The notes beneath the pieces are model-generated. The model was not told the DNA's origin and did no database searches. It saw nothing but the letters and a program-made list of their open reading frames with translations. Positions 1 through 8,416 of a stretch of 11,673 nucleotides of DNA are shown piece by piece. Source of the stretch: an uncultured Moraxella sp. (GTDB taxonomy: Bacteria > Pseudomonadota > Gammaproteobacteria > Pseudomonadales > Moraxellaceae); assembly GCA_937889485.1 (NCBI GenBank), contig CALAPG010000075.1, positions 1 to 11,673 on the forward strand, read 5' to 3'. The position numbers and the translations under genes were made by a program. Numbering within the stretch: the first letter of the stretch is position 1; each line of letters begins with the position of its first letter.

Positions 1-344
<344 letters not shown>

Positions 345-403
345 ATTAACGCATATGGGTTCGATGCTTACTAGATAAGACTAATGTATTGAAGGAAACA
401 ATA

Positions 404-1543
404 ATGGGCGAAACAGCAAATATCACCAAATTACCCCCATTTGGTGATTTACTAAATTCAGGGATTCAAACGCTAAAGAATCTTAGTGGGCGTAGCAGTA
501 TTAGTCAAAACTTATTTTTTCGTGAGTTTGATAAGGTTTCCCAATTAAGTGACGATCAAAAAAGTATTAGCTACTTAAGCCAATTTGACATTCAAAATGA
601 ATATGAGGAAGGGACACCTTGTTACGAGCCACTGACTAATTTGATATTAATGTGCTTATCTGCCATGGGTGTTATAAAAGAGAACTGTTTTAGTTTGCAG
701 CCAAATATTGGTAAAGAGTTTGCAAGCTTAATTACCTTTGACGAAAAAGTAACCATAAAAAATCTTGTTAGGATAGATCCACTTGGCAAGATATTTTTTT
801 GGTTAGCCAATGAAAATTTTTCACAATATCTTATGAAAGGTATCCCAAATAATGATTATATCGCAAACTTAAAACGCTTTGATGAAAAGTCTTTTCAAGA
901 TCTTAAAAAAGTTAATCAAATGGCGTATGGCAAACGTGGCGACCCATTGATTAACTATTTTATCAATGAGACAACGCGCCGCACGTCATTATTTATGAAT
1001 AACTATCAAGATGCCATGGTCAGTGATGGTAATGTAAAAGTTACCCCAGATATGATATTGACCCAACTTGATAATTTAACACCATTACAATTTGAATGGT
1101 TTTGCCTGAAATTGGTAGAGCGTTCACTAGAGAATGAAAGTCCAGAAAGTAACTTAAGCTCGCACCATACAGGAAAAGCCAATGACGGTGGTATTGACGG
1201 TATGATTACTCAAATATTTTCTAATGAAGAACGGCATACGTACTATATTCAAGCAAAACTTTACTCCCAAGGTAATAATATTTCAAATCGCGAACTAAGA
1301 AACTTTGTGGGCGGCTATCCACCGCAGAAAGAGAGCCATCATGGTATTTTTATTACCACAACTAGCTTTACCAAACCCGCGCTCGATTATTTTGAAAACC
1401 TTGAGTCGCATAGTTTAATCCTGATTGACCAAATGGCACTAATTGAGCTGATGATGGAGCATGAAGTGGGGTTAAAGCAAGTAGATTCTAAGCCAAAGCT
1501 TGTACTGGACAATGATTTTTTTGAAAAAATTAAGCGGTATTAA
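404..1543 (+). CDS. Mrr-type restriction endonuclease-like protein
   Basis: This encodes a 379-residue protein whose last ~165 residues match the Mrr-type catalytic domain (PD-(D/E)xK nuclease fold). Motifs in order are LTPLQFEWF with E231, DGGIDG with D265, and YIQAKLY with Q283 and K285, which together form the D...QxK active site. They are followed by FVGGY, GIFITTTSFT (about 314-323) and LILIDQMALIELM. The family cleaves modified or foreign DNA (type IV restriction) without a partner methylase. Residues 1-215 are not recognised and do not look like the usual winged-helix Mrr N-domain. The start chosen is ATG 404, because AAGGAA at 392-397 sits at proper spacing; an in-frame TTG at 389 would add five residues but overlaps the approach to that site. 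The gene is clearly more AT-rich than dapB and thiC, which suggests horizontal acquisition. It stands alone, with no methylase or other defence gene beside it. Activity and target are unknown. Confidence 0.82.
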   Translation: MGETANITKLPPFGDLLNSGIQTLKNLSGRSSISQNLFFREFDKVSQLSDDQKSISYLSQFDIQNEYEEGTPCYEPLTNLILMCLSAMGVIKENCFSLQPNIGKEFASLITFDEKVTIKNLVRIDPLGKIFFWLANENFSQYLMKGIPNNDYIANLKRFDEKSFQDLKKVNQMAYGKRGDPLINYFINETTRRTSLFMNNYQDAMVSDGNVKVTPDMILTQLDNLTPLQFEWFCLKLVERSLENESPESNLSSHHTGKANDGGIDGMITQIFSNEERHTYYIQAKLYSQGNNISNRELRNFVGGYPPQKESHHGIFITTTSFTKPALDYFENLESHSLILIDQMALIELMMEHEVGLKQVDSKPKLVLDNDFFEKIKRY

Positions 1544-1575
1544 AAAAATAAGGTAGATTAACTACCCTATTTTTT
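1544..1575. terminator. bidirectional rho-independent terminator between the Mrr-like gene and thiC
   Basis: Arms 1544-1556 and 1562-1574 pair around the loop ATTAA. The core is GGTAG/CTACC, followed by one A-C mismatch and an A-run/T-run extension. It has a T-run on the plus strand and an A-run before the stem, so it can end transcription in both directions. It starts directly after the stop codon of the Mrr-like gene and lies 11 bases from the thiC stop codon. Confidence 0.8.
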
Positions 1576-1585
1576 ACCAAAAAAT

Positions 1586-3658
<2,073 letters not shown>

Positions 3659-3670
3659 CTAGCTTTTGCA

Positions 3671-3795
3671 AACGACTTCCCTACGACGGTGTTAACCGAC
3701 AGGTTCGGCGGGTAATTCTCAGCCAACGTTTTCTTGGATTGTTGTTGCCGCAAGTAGCAACCACGCAATAGATAACGTTAGCACCCCGAGTCATT
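3671..3795 (-). ncRNA. TPP riboswitch (THI element) of thiC
   Basis: On the minus strand the conserved THI elements occur in order: GACTCGGGGTGC (complement of 3781-3792), GGCTGAGAATTACCCG, CGAACCTG, then CACCGTCGTAGGGAA ending near 3678. The closing P1 helix is AATGACT with AGTCGTT (7 pairs, one G-U). A variable arm includes GTTGC/GCAAC (complement of 3744-3761). TPP binding is known to turn such leaders off. Compared with the usual CCTGATCNGG, this copy reads CCTGTCGG, about two bases shorter near P4/P5. The aptamer ends about 80 bases before the thiC start codon. Confidence 0.93.
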
Positions 3796-3801
3796 AGCCC
3801 T

Positions 3802-3807
3802 ATCTTA
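3802..3807 (-). promoter_or_regulatory. possible thiC -10 element
   Basis: TAAGAT on the minus strand lies just upstream of the riboswitch, so a start about 7 bases further on would begin the transcript almost exactly at aptamer helix P1. No good -35 box is visible (TTAGGT at 18-base spacing is poor). The call rests on position and a weak hexamer. Confidence 0.35.
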
Positions 3808-3834
3808 ACAAAAAGCTTGGGGTTTACCTAATAT
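3805..3834 (+). promoter_or_regulatory. possible tolC promoter, overlapping the thiC promoter
   Basis: TTAACA (3805-3810) and TAATAT (3829-3834) are separated by 18 bases, a fair sigma-70 pair pointing to the tolC-like gene. It would give a leader of about 100 bases and overlaps the proposed thiC -10, so the divergent genes may share a compact control region. An alternative is TTGACC at 3886-3891, which lacks a good -10. Confidence 0.4.
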
Positions 3835-3897
3835 ATTTTTTGGTGAGCGTGGTGAGTAAAGTGGCTAATGAAATTACTGATTTTTTTGACCACAACA

Positions 3898-3917
3898 GGT
3901 AAGATAGAGGTCTTACC
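3898..3917 (+). repeat. perfect inverted repeat in the tolC leader
   Basis: GGTAAGA (3898-3904) and TCTTACC (3911-3917) are perfect inverted copies around TAGAGG, 26 bases before the tolC-like start codon. There is no T-run, so it is not a standard terminator. It could be an operator for an efflux regulator or an RNA hairpin near a poorly defined ribosome site. The function is not shown by the sequence. Confidence 0.6.
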
Positions 3918-3942
3918 ACTGGATGGCGATGGCTAAAAAATA

Positions 3943-5328
3943 ATGAAACTATTAAACGCCTTAATAAACCGACGGCTCATTGATGGCATGCCTTGGCTGC
4001 TATTGGCAGGGTGTGTGGCAACGGCTGCTAGCCCTCAAGCTTCGGCAAAAGACTTGTGGCACCTCTATCAAGTGGCGCAGCGTCACAATGGCAACTGGGC
4101 AGGGCAGCAATATGATTACCTTGCCAACCAAAAAAATGAAATTTTTGCCCTCGGTGATATGCTGCCACAAGTAGGGTTACAAGGCAGTGTTAAACATAAC
4201 CAGTTTTATCCCAAAGATGACAATCTTGGCGACAGTGGCAATAGTAGCAACAGTGGCAGCAGTGGCAGCAGTGGTAACACTGTGACACAGGTGGGGGTGG
4301 GCTTACGCCAAGCGTTGTTTCGGGCTGATAAATGGGCAGCGTATGAAAAATCGGTGCTTGCCAGTCAAGCCAATGACATCCAGCTACTACAGCAGCACCA
4401 GCAGTTGATAGAACAAATTAGCAAGGCATATTTGTATGTGCTACGCACCCAAGCGATGACAGAGAGCCTAGGTGCAGAGTACCAAGCGTTGAAAGCGCAA
4501 GATGCGATGATGCAAGCACGGCTTGCCCAAGGCGTAGCAGCGCGGGTAGATACCGAAGAGACGCGGGCAAGGCTTGAGAGTGTCAAAGCAGGGCTTGCCA
4601 ACAATGAGGTGGCAATCGTCAACGCCAAACAGCAGCTGGCGTTGTTAGTGGGGCAACCCATCAATGATATTGATGGATTAAAGCTGCCACCCAACCTAGA
4701 TTTGGTAGCTACCAAAAGTATTGACAGTTGGTTACAGCAGGCGCAGCGCCATAATTTAGATATTCAGCTTGCCCAAACCCAAGTGGCAATTGCCAACAAA
4801 CAAGTGGATTTTTTGAAGGCAAATGTGTACCCCAGGGTGGATTTGGTGGGCAATGTTAGCTATCAAGACTATAGCCATAACAGCCCTGCCGCCGTGGATG
4901 GCAGCAATTATAGCATTGGGGTTGAGGTGGATTTTCCATTTTATACAGGCGGGCGTACGCGTGCAGGGATTGAGCAAGGCAATTTGCAGGCGCAAGCGGC
5001 CTATAGTCGGCTCAGTTATGTCTACCAAGCCGCGATGACCCAAACCAGTCAAGCCTACCTTAATGTGGTGGCGCACAAAGCGACCATAGGTGCCCAGCAA
5101 GTCGCAGTGGATGCCAATCGCCGCGTTGCCGAAGCATCAAAGACAGGCTATGATTTGGGGATGCGCTCAATGGTGGATACGCTGCTTGCCGAACGTCAAT
5201 ATCACGCCGCCAAACGCGATTTGATTAATGCCTATTTTGACTACCTAAGCGCCTATATTGACTTACAAAAAGCCACAGGCAACCTCAATGATAGTACGGT
5301 CAAAGTGCTAGATAATCAGCTACTTTGA
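3943..5328 (+). CDS. tolC: TolC-family outer membrane efflux/secretion channel
   Basis: This encodes a 461-residue trimeric-channel protein of the TolC family, the outer-membrane exit duct for tripartite efflux pumps or type I secretion. The N-terminus has charged NRR, a hydrophobic stretch (about 16-30) and ASA|KD, a plausible signal peptidase I site after A35. An LAGC at residues 21-24 could instead act as a lipobox, as in OprM-like channels. The mature part begins DLWHLYQVAQRHN, and the family hallmarks LPQVGLQGSV, VDFPFYTGGRTRA and GYDLGMRSMVDTLLAERQ (from about G402) follow the TolC duplicated helix-strand pattern. Residues 97-113 are a Ser/Gly/Asn tract encoded by a 9-bp tandem repeat, placed where TolC has its first extracellular loop. 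No inner-membrane pump partner is nearby, so it probably serves several systems, like TolC or OpmH. No strong Shine-Dalgarno precedes ATG 3943. Confidence 0.9.
   Translation: MKLLNALINRRLIDGMPWLLLAGCVATAASPQASAKDLWHLYQVAQRHNGNWAGQQYDYLANQKNEIFALGDMLPQVGLQGSVKHNQFYPKDDNLGDSGNSSNSGSSGSSGNTVTQVGVGLRQALFRADKWAAYEKSVLASQANDIQLLQQHQQLIEQISKAYLYVLRTQAMTESLGAEYQALKAQDAMMQARLAQGVAARVDTEETRARLESVKAGLANNEVAIVNAKQQLALLVGQPINDIDGLKLPPNLDLVATKSIDSWLQQAQRHNLDIQLAQTQVAIANKQVDFLKANVYPRVDLVGNVSYQDYSHNSPAAVDGSNYSIGVEVDFPFYTGGRTRAGIEQGNLQAQAAYSRLSYVYQAAMTQTSQAYLNVVAHKATIGAQQVAVDANRRVAEASKTGYDLGMRSMVDTLLAERQYHAAKRDLINAYFDYLSAYIDLQKATGNLNDSTVKVLDNQLL
4234..4278 (+). repeat. five tandem copies of a 9-bp unit inside the tolC-like gene
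   Basis: The units are AGTGGCAAT, AGTAGCAAC, AGTGGCAGC, AGTGGCAGC and AGTGGTAAC, encoding SGN, SSN, SGS, SGS and SGN. The period is three codons, so gain or loss of a copy keeps the reading frame. The repeat sits in a predicted surface-exposed loop of the channel. Confidence 0.9.
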
Positions 5329-5368
5329 TGACGGATCAAACAGTGTGGATGACATATAAAACAATAAA

Positions 5369-5400
5369 CCCCACGCTATTGCCAGCGTGAGGTCATTATT
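5369..5400. terminator. terminator between convergent tolC-like gene and pstS
   Basis: CCCCACGCT (5369-5377) pairs with AGCGTGAGG (5384-5392) around ATTGCC, with one C-A mismatch. It is flanked by an A-rich tract on the left and TCATTATTT on the right. It lies between two convergent stop codons and can serve both strands, although the T-tract is interrupted. Confidence 0.7.
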
Positions 5401-5433
5401 TAGGACTTGAGTCTGCGCGATAAAATAAACGGG

Positions 5434-6438
5434 TTATTTGACTTTATTCCACTCAGCGCGTACCGCCGTTTTGGTGGCAGCAGGTAGCGGCACATAATCA
5501 AGCGAAGCGGCTTGTGCATTACCATTGGTAAATGCCCAATCAAAGAATTTTAAGGCTTCTTTGGCTTTGGCACCGCCTGTGCGAGGCACTAGGATAAAGG
5601 TGGCAGCTGAGATGGGCCACGCATTTGCGGCTGGCATGTTGGTGATGGTGACCGCAAAGCCAGGAAATTGCGACCAGTTGATGTTTGAGGCGGCAGCAAA
5701 GGTTGAATCATCGGGCATAACAAACTTGCCAGCACGGTTTTGTAGCTGCGTATATGCCAGTTTGTTTTGCTTGGCATACGCATATTCTACATAACCAATT
5801 GAGTTTGCCACGCGCTGGACGTTACTAGATACGCCCTCATTGCCTTTACCGCCCACGCTGGCAGCGGCATTAGGCCATTTGACAGTTTTGTCCGCGCCCA
5901 CTTTGGCTTTCCAATCACTCGATACTTGGCTGAGGTAATTGGTAAATACAAAGGTGGTGCCTGAGCCATCAGAGCGGTTAACGGTGGTGATTTTGGCAGC
6001 TGGTAGGTTTACTGTGGGGTTTAAGGCTTTAATACGCGCGTCATTCCATGTGGTGATTTTACCCAAATAAATGTCTGCAAGCACCGTACCAGATAGTTTT
6101 AATTGACCTGGCGCCACACCTGAAACATTGACCACAGGGACAATACCGCCAATCACCGCAGGAAACTGAATTAAGCCGCTGGCATTGAGCTCAGCTGGGC
6201 TCATAGGCGCGTCTGTCGCCCCAAAATCAACCGTTTTGGCTTGGATTTGTTTGATGCCGCCAGATGAGCCAATGCCTTGATAATTCACTTGGTTGCCTGT
6301 GGCTTTTTGATAGTCACTTGCCCATTTTGAATACACAGGTTGTGGAAAAGTTGCGCCTGCGCCCGTAATATTGACCGCAAATGCCGATGCACCGACAGCC
6401 GTTAACGCCACGCTAACAATTAGTTGTGATAATTTCAT
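5434..6438 (-). CDS. pstS: phosphate ABC transporter substrate-binding protein PstS
   Basis: PstS captures inorganic phosphate in the periplasm for the PstCAB importer. The protein is 334 residues from ATG 6436-6438, chosen because AAGGA lies at good distance upstream and because this start gives a clean signal peptide (MKLSQLIV...GASAFA|VN, cleavage after A21). Phosphate-binding elements are visible: TGAGATFP (25-32), GIGSSGGIKQI, DFGATDAPMS (71-80) and RSDGSGTTF (155-163). The residues LADIYLGKITTWND are typical of the family. pstC, pstA and pstB do not follow; a terminator and the convergent tolC-like gene do, so pstS stands as a single-gene unit here. The gene faces away from phoU across a 345-bp spacer with a Pho-box-like array. 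The assignment is secure. Confidence 0.96.
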   Translation of the reverse strand: MKLSQLIVSVALTAVGASAFAVNITGAGATFPQPVYSKWASDYQKATGNQVNYQGIGSSGGIKQIQAKTVDFGATDAPMSPAELNASGLIQFPAVIGGIVPVVNVSGVAPGQLKLSGTVLADIYLGKITTWNDARIKALNPTVNLPAAKITTVNRSDGSGTTFVFTNYLSQVSSDWKAKVGADKTVKWPNAAASVGGKGNEGVSSNVQRVANSIGYVEYAYAKQNKLAYTQLQNRAGKFVMPDDSTFAAASNINWSQFPGFAVTITNMPAANAWPISAATFILVPRTGGAKAKEALKFFDWAFTNGNAQAASLDYVPLPAATKTAVRAEWNKVK

Positions 6439-6480
6439 ACATTTTCCTTGAAAGACCAATAAAACTAGCCAATGGATAAA

Positions 6481-6518
6481 TCGCTAATCGTTGTTGTGGG
6501 GCAATAGCGAATGATTAG
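6481..6518. repeat. overlapping inverted repeats in the pstS leader
   Basis: Two competing inverted repeats share bases: TCGCTA (6481-6486) with TAGCGA (6505-6510), and CTAATCGTT (6484-6492) with AATGATTAG (6510-6518; one mismatch). Both would put the G-rich TGTGGGG (CCCCACA in the mRNA) in a loop. The segment lies 43 bases or more upstream of the pstS start, in its probable 5' leader. No function can be assigned. Confidence 0.5.
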
Positions 6519-6556
6519 AAATGGCTAAAAATTTAGGCTCATGGTAATGTAACAAA

Positions 6557-6596
6557 ATGTCATTCATGTGACGGTTAGGTTAAGCTTTTGTGACAT
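6557..6596 (-). promoter_or_regulatory. Pho-box-like array upstream of pstS (PhoB binding)
   Basis: On the minus strand, four 7-base units recur every 11 bases: ATGTCAC (6590-6596), GCTTAAC (6579-6585), CCGTCAC (6568-6574) and ATGACAT (6557-6563). The E. coli Pho box is two CTGTCAT-like units at 11-base spacing; units 1 and 3 match well, unit 4 fairly, and unit 2 poorly. A possible -10, TAAATT (complement of 6530-6535), lies downstream. Position before pstS makes phosphate-starvation control by PhoB likely; this is an inference. Confidence 0.55.
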
Positions 6597-6655
6597 AAAA
6601 CCCTGACTGATTGTCAACATGACGCAGCTTTTAGCGTCAAAAACGCCCGACCCCC

Positions 6656-6661
6656 TATAAT
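6656..6661 (+). promoter_or_regulatory. possible phoU -10 element
   Basis: This is a perfect TATAAT on the plus strand, giving a predicted leader of about 115 bases before phoU. The -35 region is poor, but an inverted repeat, TGACGC (6620-6625) with GCGTCA (6634-6639), occupies that position and could be an activator or repressor site. Confidence 0.45.
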
Positions 6662-6729
6662 TTCATCATATTGTCGCATTTTTGGCTTATAGTAAGAAAT
6701 TGGCAAAATTTATCCAATAACATTGATTA

Positions 6730-6767
6730 AACCACGATATTGCCCCATAGCGGCAAACCCCGTGGTT
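6730..6767 (+). promoter_or_regulatory. two-tier stem-loop in the phoU 5' leader
   Basis: AACCACG (6730-6736) pairs perfectly with CGTGGTT (6761-6767). Inside, TTGCC (6740-6744) pairs with GGCAA (6752-6756) around CCATAGC. The hairpin ends only a few bases before the phoU ribosome site GAGGGA (6771-6776), so it could affect translation. There is no T-run, so it is not a terminator. The structure is clear and its role unknown. Confidence 0.6.
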
Positions 6768-6783
6768 ACTGAGGGAATGAATA

Positions 6784-7545
6784 ATGAATTTAATTGGCGA
6801 ACACTTATCAAAAAGTTTTGACCAAGACTTACAAAACTTGGTCAATTTGTTTTTAAAAATGGGCGGCATGGCAGAAGCAAACCTCCACAAAGCCGTAGAA
6901 GCCCTAGTCAAAAATGATATGGAACTGGCGGAAAATGTCATTGAAGGTGACAAACAAATTAACTTTGCCGAACAAGAACTTGATGACATGGTGGTCAAGG
7001 TGCTGGCGCGCCGTCAGCCAGCTGCCACCGACTTAAGGCTAATCATGGCGATTAGTAAATGTAGCGCAGATGTCGAGCGTATCGGTGATGAAGCCAAAAA
7101 AATTGCCAAAATGGCGCGCCGTGCTACGCGCGAAGGGCAATCGCCCATTGGGCACCACGAAGCCTATCAAATGGGTAATTTTGTCCAAATCATGCTAGAA
7201 AATGCCTTACAATCCTTTGCCAAATTTGATGCCGCGCAAAGCTATCTAGTCATCGAACAAGACAGCGAAATTGATGCCATGTACAAGTCTGCTTCACGCG
7301 CTATGATGACCTACATCATGGAAGATGGTCGTTATGTTGCCAAGGTCATTGATATCTTGTGGGTACTACGTTCGCTTGAGCGCATTGGCGCGCATGCCCG
7401 TAACATCGCTGAGCAATTGATTTTTTGTATCACAGGGGAAGACGTACGCTATCAAAAACTCAATGCCATGAAAGAAGCGCTGCAAAATAACAATGAAAAC
7501 AGTGATTTACCTATTCAACATGCACAAAGTGAGAATGGTCAATAA
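6784..7545 (+). CDS. phoU: phosphate signalling regulator PhoU
   Basis: PhoU couples the Pst transporter to the PhoR-PhoB two-component system and damps phosphate uptake; it is a cytoplasmic, membrane-associated protein of two three-helix bundles. The 253 residues are slightly longer than E. coli PhoU (241). The first repeat shows GGMAE, VIEGDKQIN, ARRQPAATDLR and ERIGDEA (98-104). The second shows MTYIMEDGR and SLERIGAHARNIAE (197-210). The second metal-site motif reads ERIGAH where E. coli has ERIGDR, so the Asp is replaced by Ala203. GAGGGA at 6771-6776 is a good ribosome site for ATG 6784. phoU usually closes a pstSCAB-phoU operon; here it is divergent from pstS and no pst gene follows. 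No convincing terminator follows the stop codon. Confidence 0.96.
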   Translation: MNLIGEHLSKSFDQDLQNLVNLFLKMGGMAEANLHKAVEALVKNDMELAENVIEGDKQINFAEQELDDMVVKVLARRQPAATDLRLIMAISKCSADVERIGDEAKKIAKMARRATREGQSPIGHHEAYQMGNFVQIMLENALQSFAKFDAAQSYLVIEQDSEIDAMYKSASRAMMTYIMEDGRYVAKVIDILWVLRSLERIGAHARNIAEQLIFCITGEDVRYQKLNAMKEALQNNNENSDLPIQHAQSENGQ

Positions 7546-7620
7546 TCAAAAACAATCACCAAACCCCATCACCTAGCAACAAGGTGCGCCATGACAGACA
7601 GTGGTATTTTTGAGGGATTC

Positions 7621-7629
7621 TGCTACACT
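7621..7629 (+). promoter_or_regulatory. possible gph promoter (extended -10)
   Basis: TGCTACACT resembles an extended -10 (TGnTATAAT). It lies in the 190-base spacer between phoU and gph, with no good -35. It would produce a leader of about 100 bases holding the repeats and hairpin described separately. Confidence 0.3.
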
Positions 7630-7652
7630 TGACGTGAACCCATAATCCACCC

Positions 7653-7720
7653 ATTGGGGTACCAAATATTGGGGTGCTAAAAAGAGGCAAAACGCTGCCG
7701 TCTTAGGGTTGCGCCCCAAT
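7653..7720 (+). promoter_or_regulatory. structured gph leader with duplicated arm
   Basis: ATTGGGGT occurs twice (7653-7660 and 7668-7675). The second copy, as ATTGGGGTGC (7668-7677), pairs over 10 bases (one G-U) with GCGCCCCAAT (7711-7720); the first copy can pair with the same 3' arm over 8 bases. A small GGCA/TGCC pair (7686-7689, 7696-7699) lies in the loop. The 3' arm ends five bases before the gph ribosome site AGGAA (7726-7730). The alternative pairings suggest a control leader. No known riboswitch class is recognised. Confidence 0.5.
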
Positions 7721-7735
7721 TTCATAGGAACACGC

Positions 7736-8416
7736 ATGTCTAAAAAATCCTTATTAATCTTTGACTTAGATGGGACGCTTATTGACAGCGTGCCAGACCT
7801 CGCCAATGCGGTGAATGCAACCTTAGCCGACCTAGGTCGTGACACCTTTCGTGAAGACACCATTCGTCATTGGGTGGGCAATGGCGCAAGCGTATTGATG
7901 GCGCGCGCGTTATCGGGTAACACCCAAATTGATGCAGCGTTGCCCGCTGAGCTAACCCAGCAAGCACTGGCGCTATTTTTTAATCACTACCGCACCCACG
8001 CCTGTCAACAAACCCGTGCCTATGAAGGCGTAACCAAGGGGCTAACCCAATTAAAAGCGGCATATACCCTAGCGATTGTCACCAATAAACCCGCGGAATT
8101 TGTACCCGATATCCTTACCAACCTTGGCTGGCAAGGGTTATTTAGCAAGATGTTGGGCGGTGATAGCTTACCCACCAAAAAACCTGACCCCGCACCACTG
8201 TTGCACGTTTGTCAGCAGCTTGGGTTTAGCACCGCACAAAGTTACATGATTGGCGACTCCAAAAATGATATTTTGGCAGGAAAAAACGCGGGTATCGATA
8301 CGTTGGCGGTGTCGTATGGCTACAACTATGGAGAAGATATTCGCCAAAGCGAGCCCACGCACACATTTGATGATTTTGGCGCACTCACTGAGTTTTTGAG
8401 CCATGCACGAGTTTAA
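7736..8416 (+). CDS. gph: phosphoglycolate phosphatase (HAD superfamily)
   Basis: Gph hydrolyses 2-phosphoglycolate, a product of DNA 3'-phosphoglycolate end repair, in the cytoplasm. The 226-residue protein has all HAD motifs: FDLDGTLIDS with nucleophile D10 and acid D12, TNKP (116-119), KKPDP with K149, and GDSKND (173-178) for Mg binding. The cap domain between residues ~20 and 95 and the ending resemble bacterial Gph (E. coli 252 residues). ATG 7736 is preferred over an upstream TTG at 7709 because AGGAA precedes it at normal spacing and MSKKSLLIFD begins just before motif I. The gene overlaps the next one by 14 bases, so the two are probably co-translated. Other HAD phosphatases such as pyrophosphatase PpaX are the main alternatives, but the cap and motif set fit Gph best. 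Confidence 0.9.
   Translation: MSKKSLLIFDLDGTLIDSVPDLANAVNATLADLGRDTFREDTIRHWVGNGASVLMARALSGNTQIDAALPAELTQQALALFFNHYRTHACQQTRAYEGVTKGLTQLKAAYTLAIVTNKPAEFVPDILTNLGWQGLFSKMLGGDSLPTKKPDPAPLLHVCQQLGFSTAQSYMIGDSKNDILAGKNAGIDTLAVSYGYNYGEDIRQSEPTHTFDDFGALTEFLSHARV

Noticed and set aside
345..403. Promoter or terminator between dapB and the Mrr-like gene
   Set aside because: No hairpin and no credible -35/-10 pair is visible; only the ribosome site at 392-397 is supported.
4756..5100. 114-codon minus-strand frame opposite the tolC-like gene
   Set aside because: It is antisense to conserved TolC-family sequence with no independent evidence.
7570..7611. Terminator after phoU
   Set aside because: CACCT/AGGTG is only five pairs and the T-run is 20 bases further on, so it is not a convincing rho-independent terminator.
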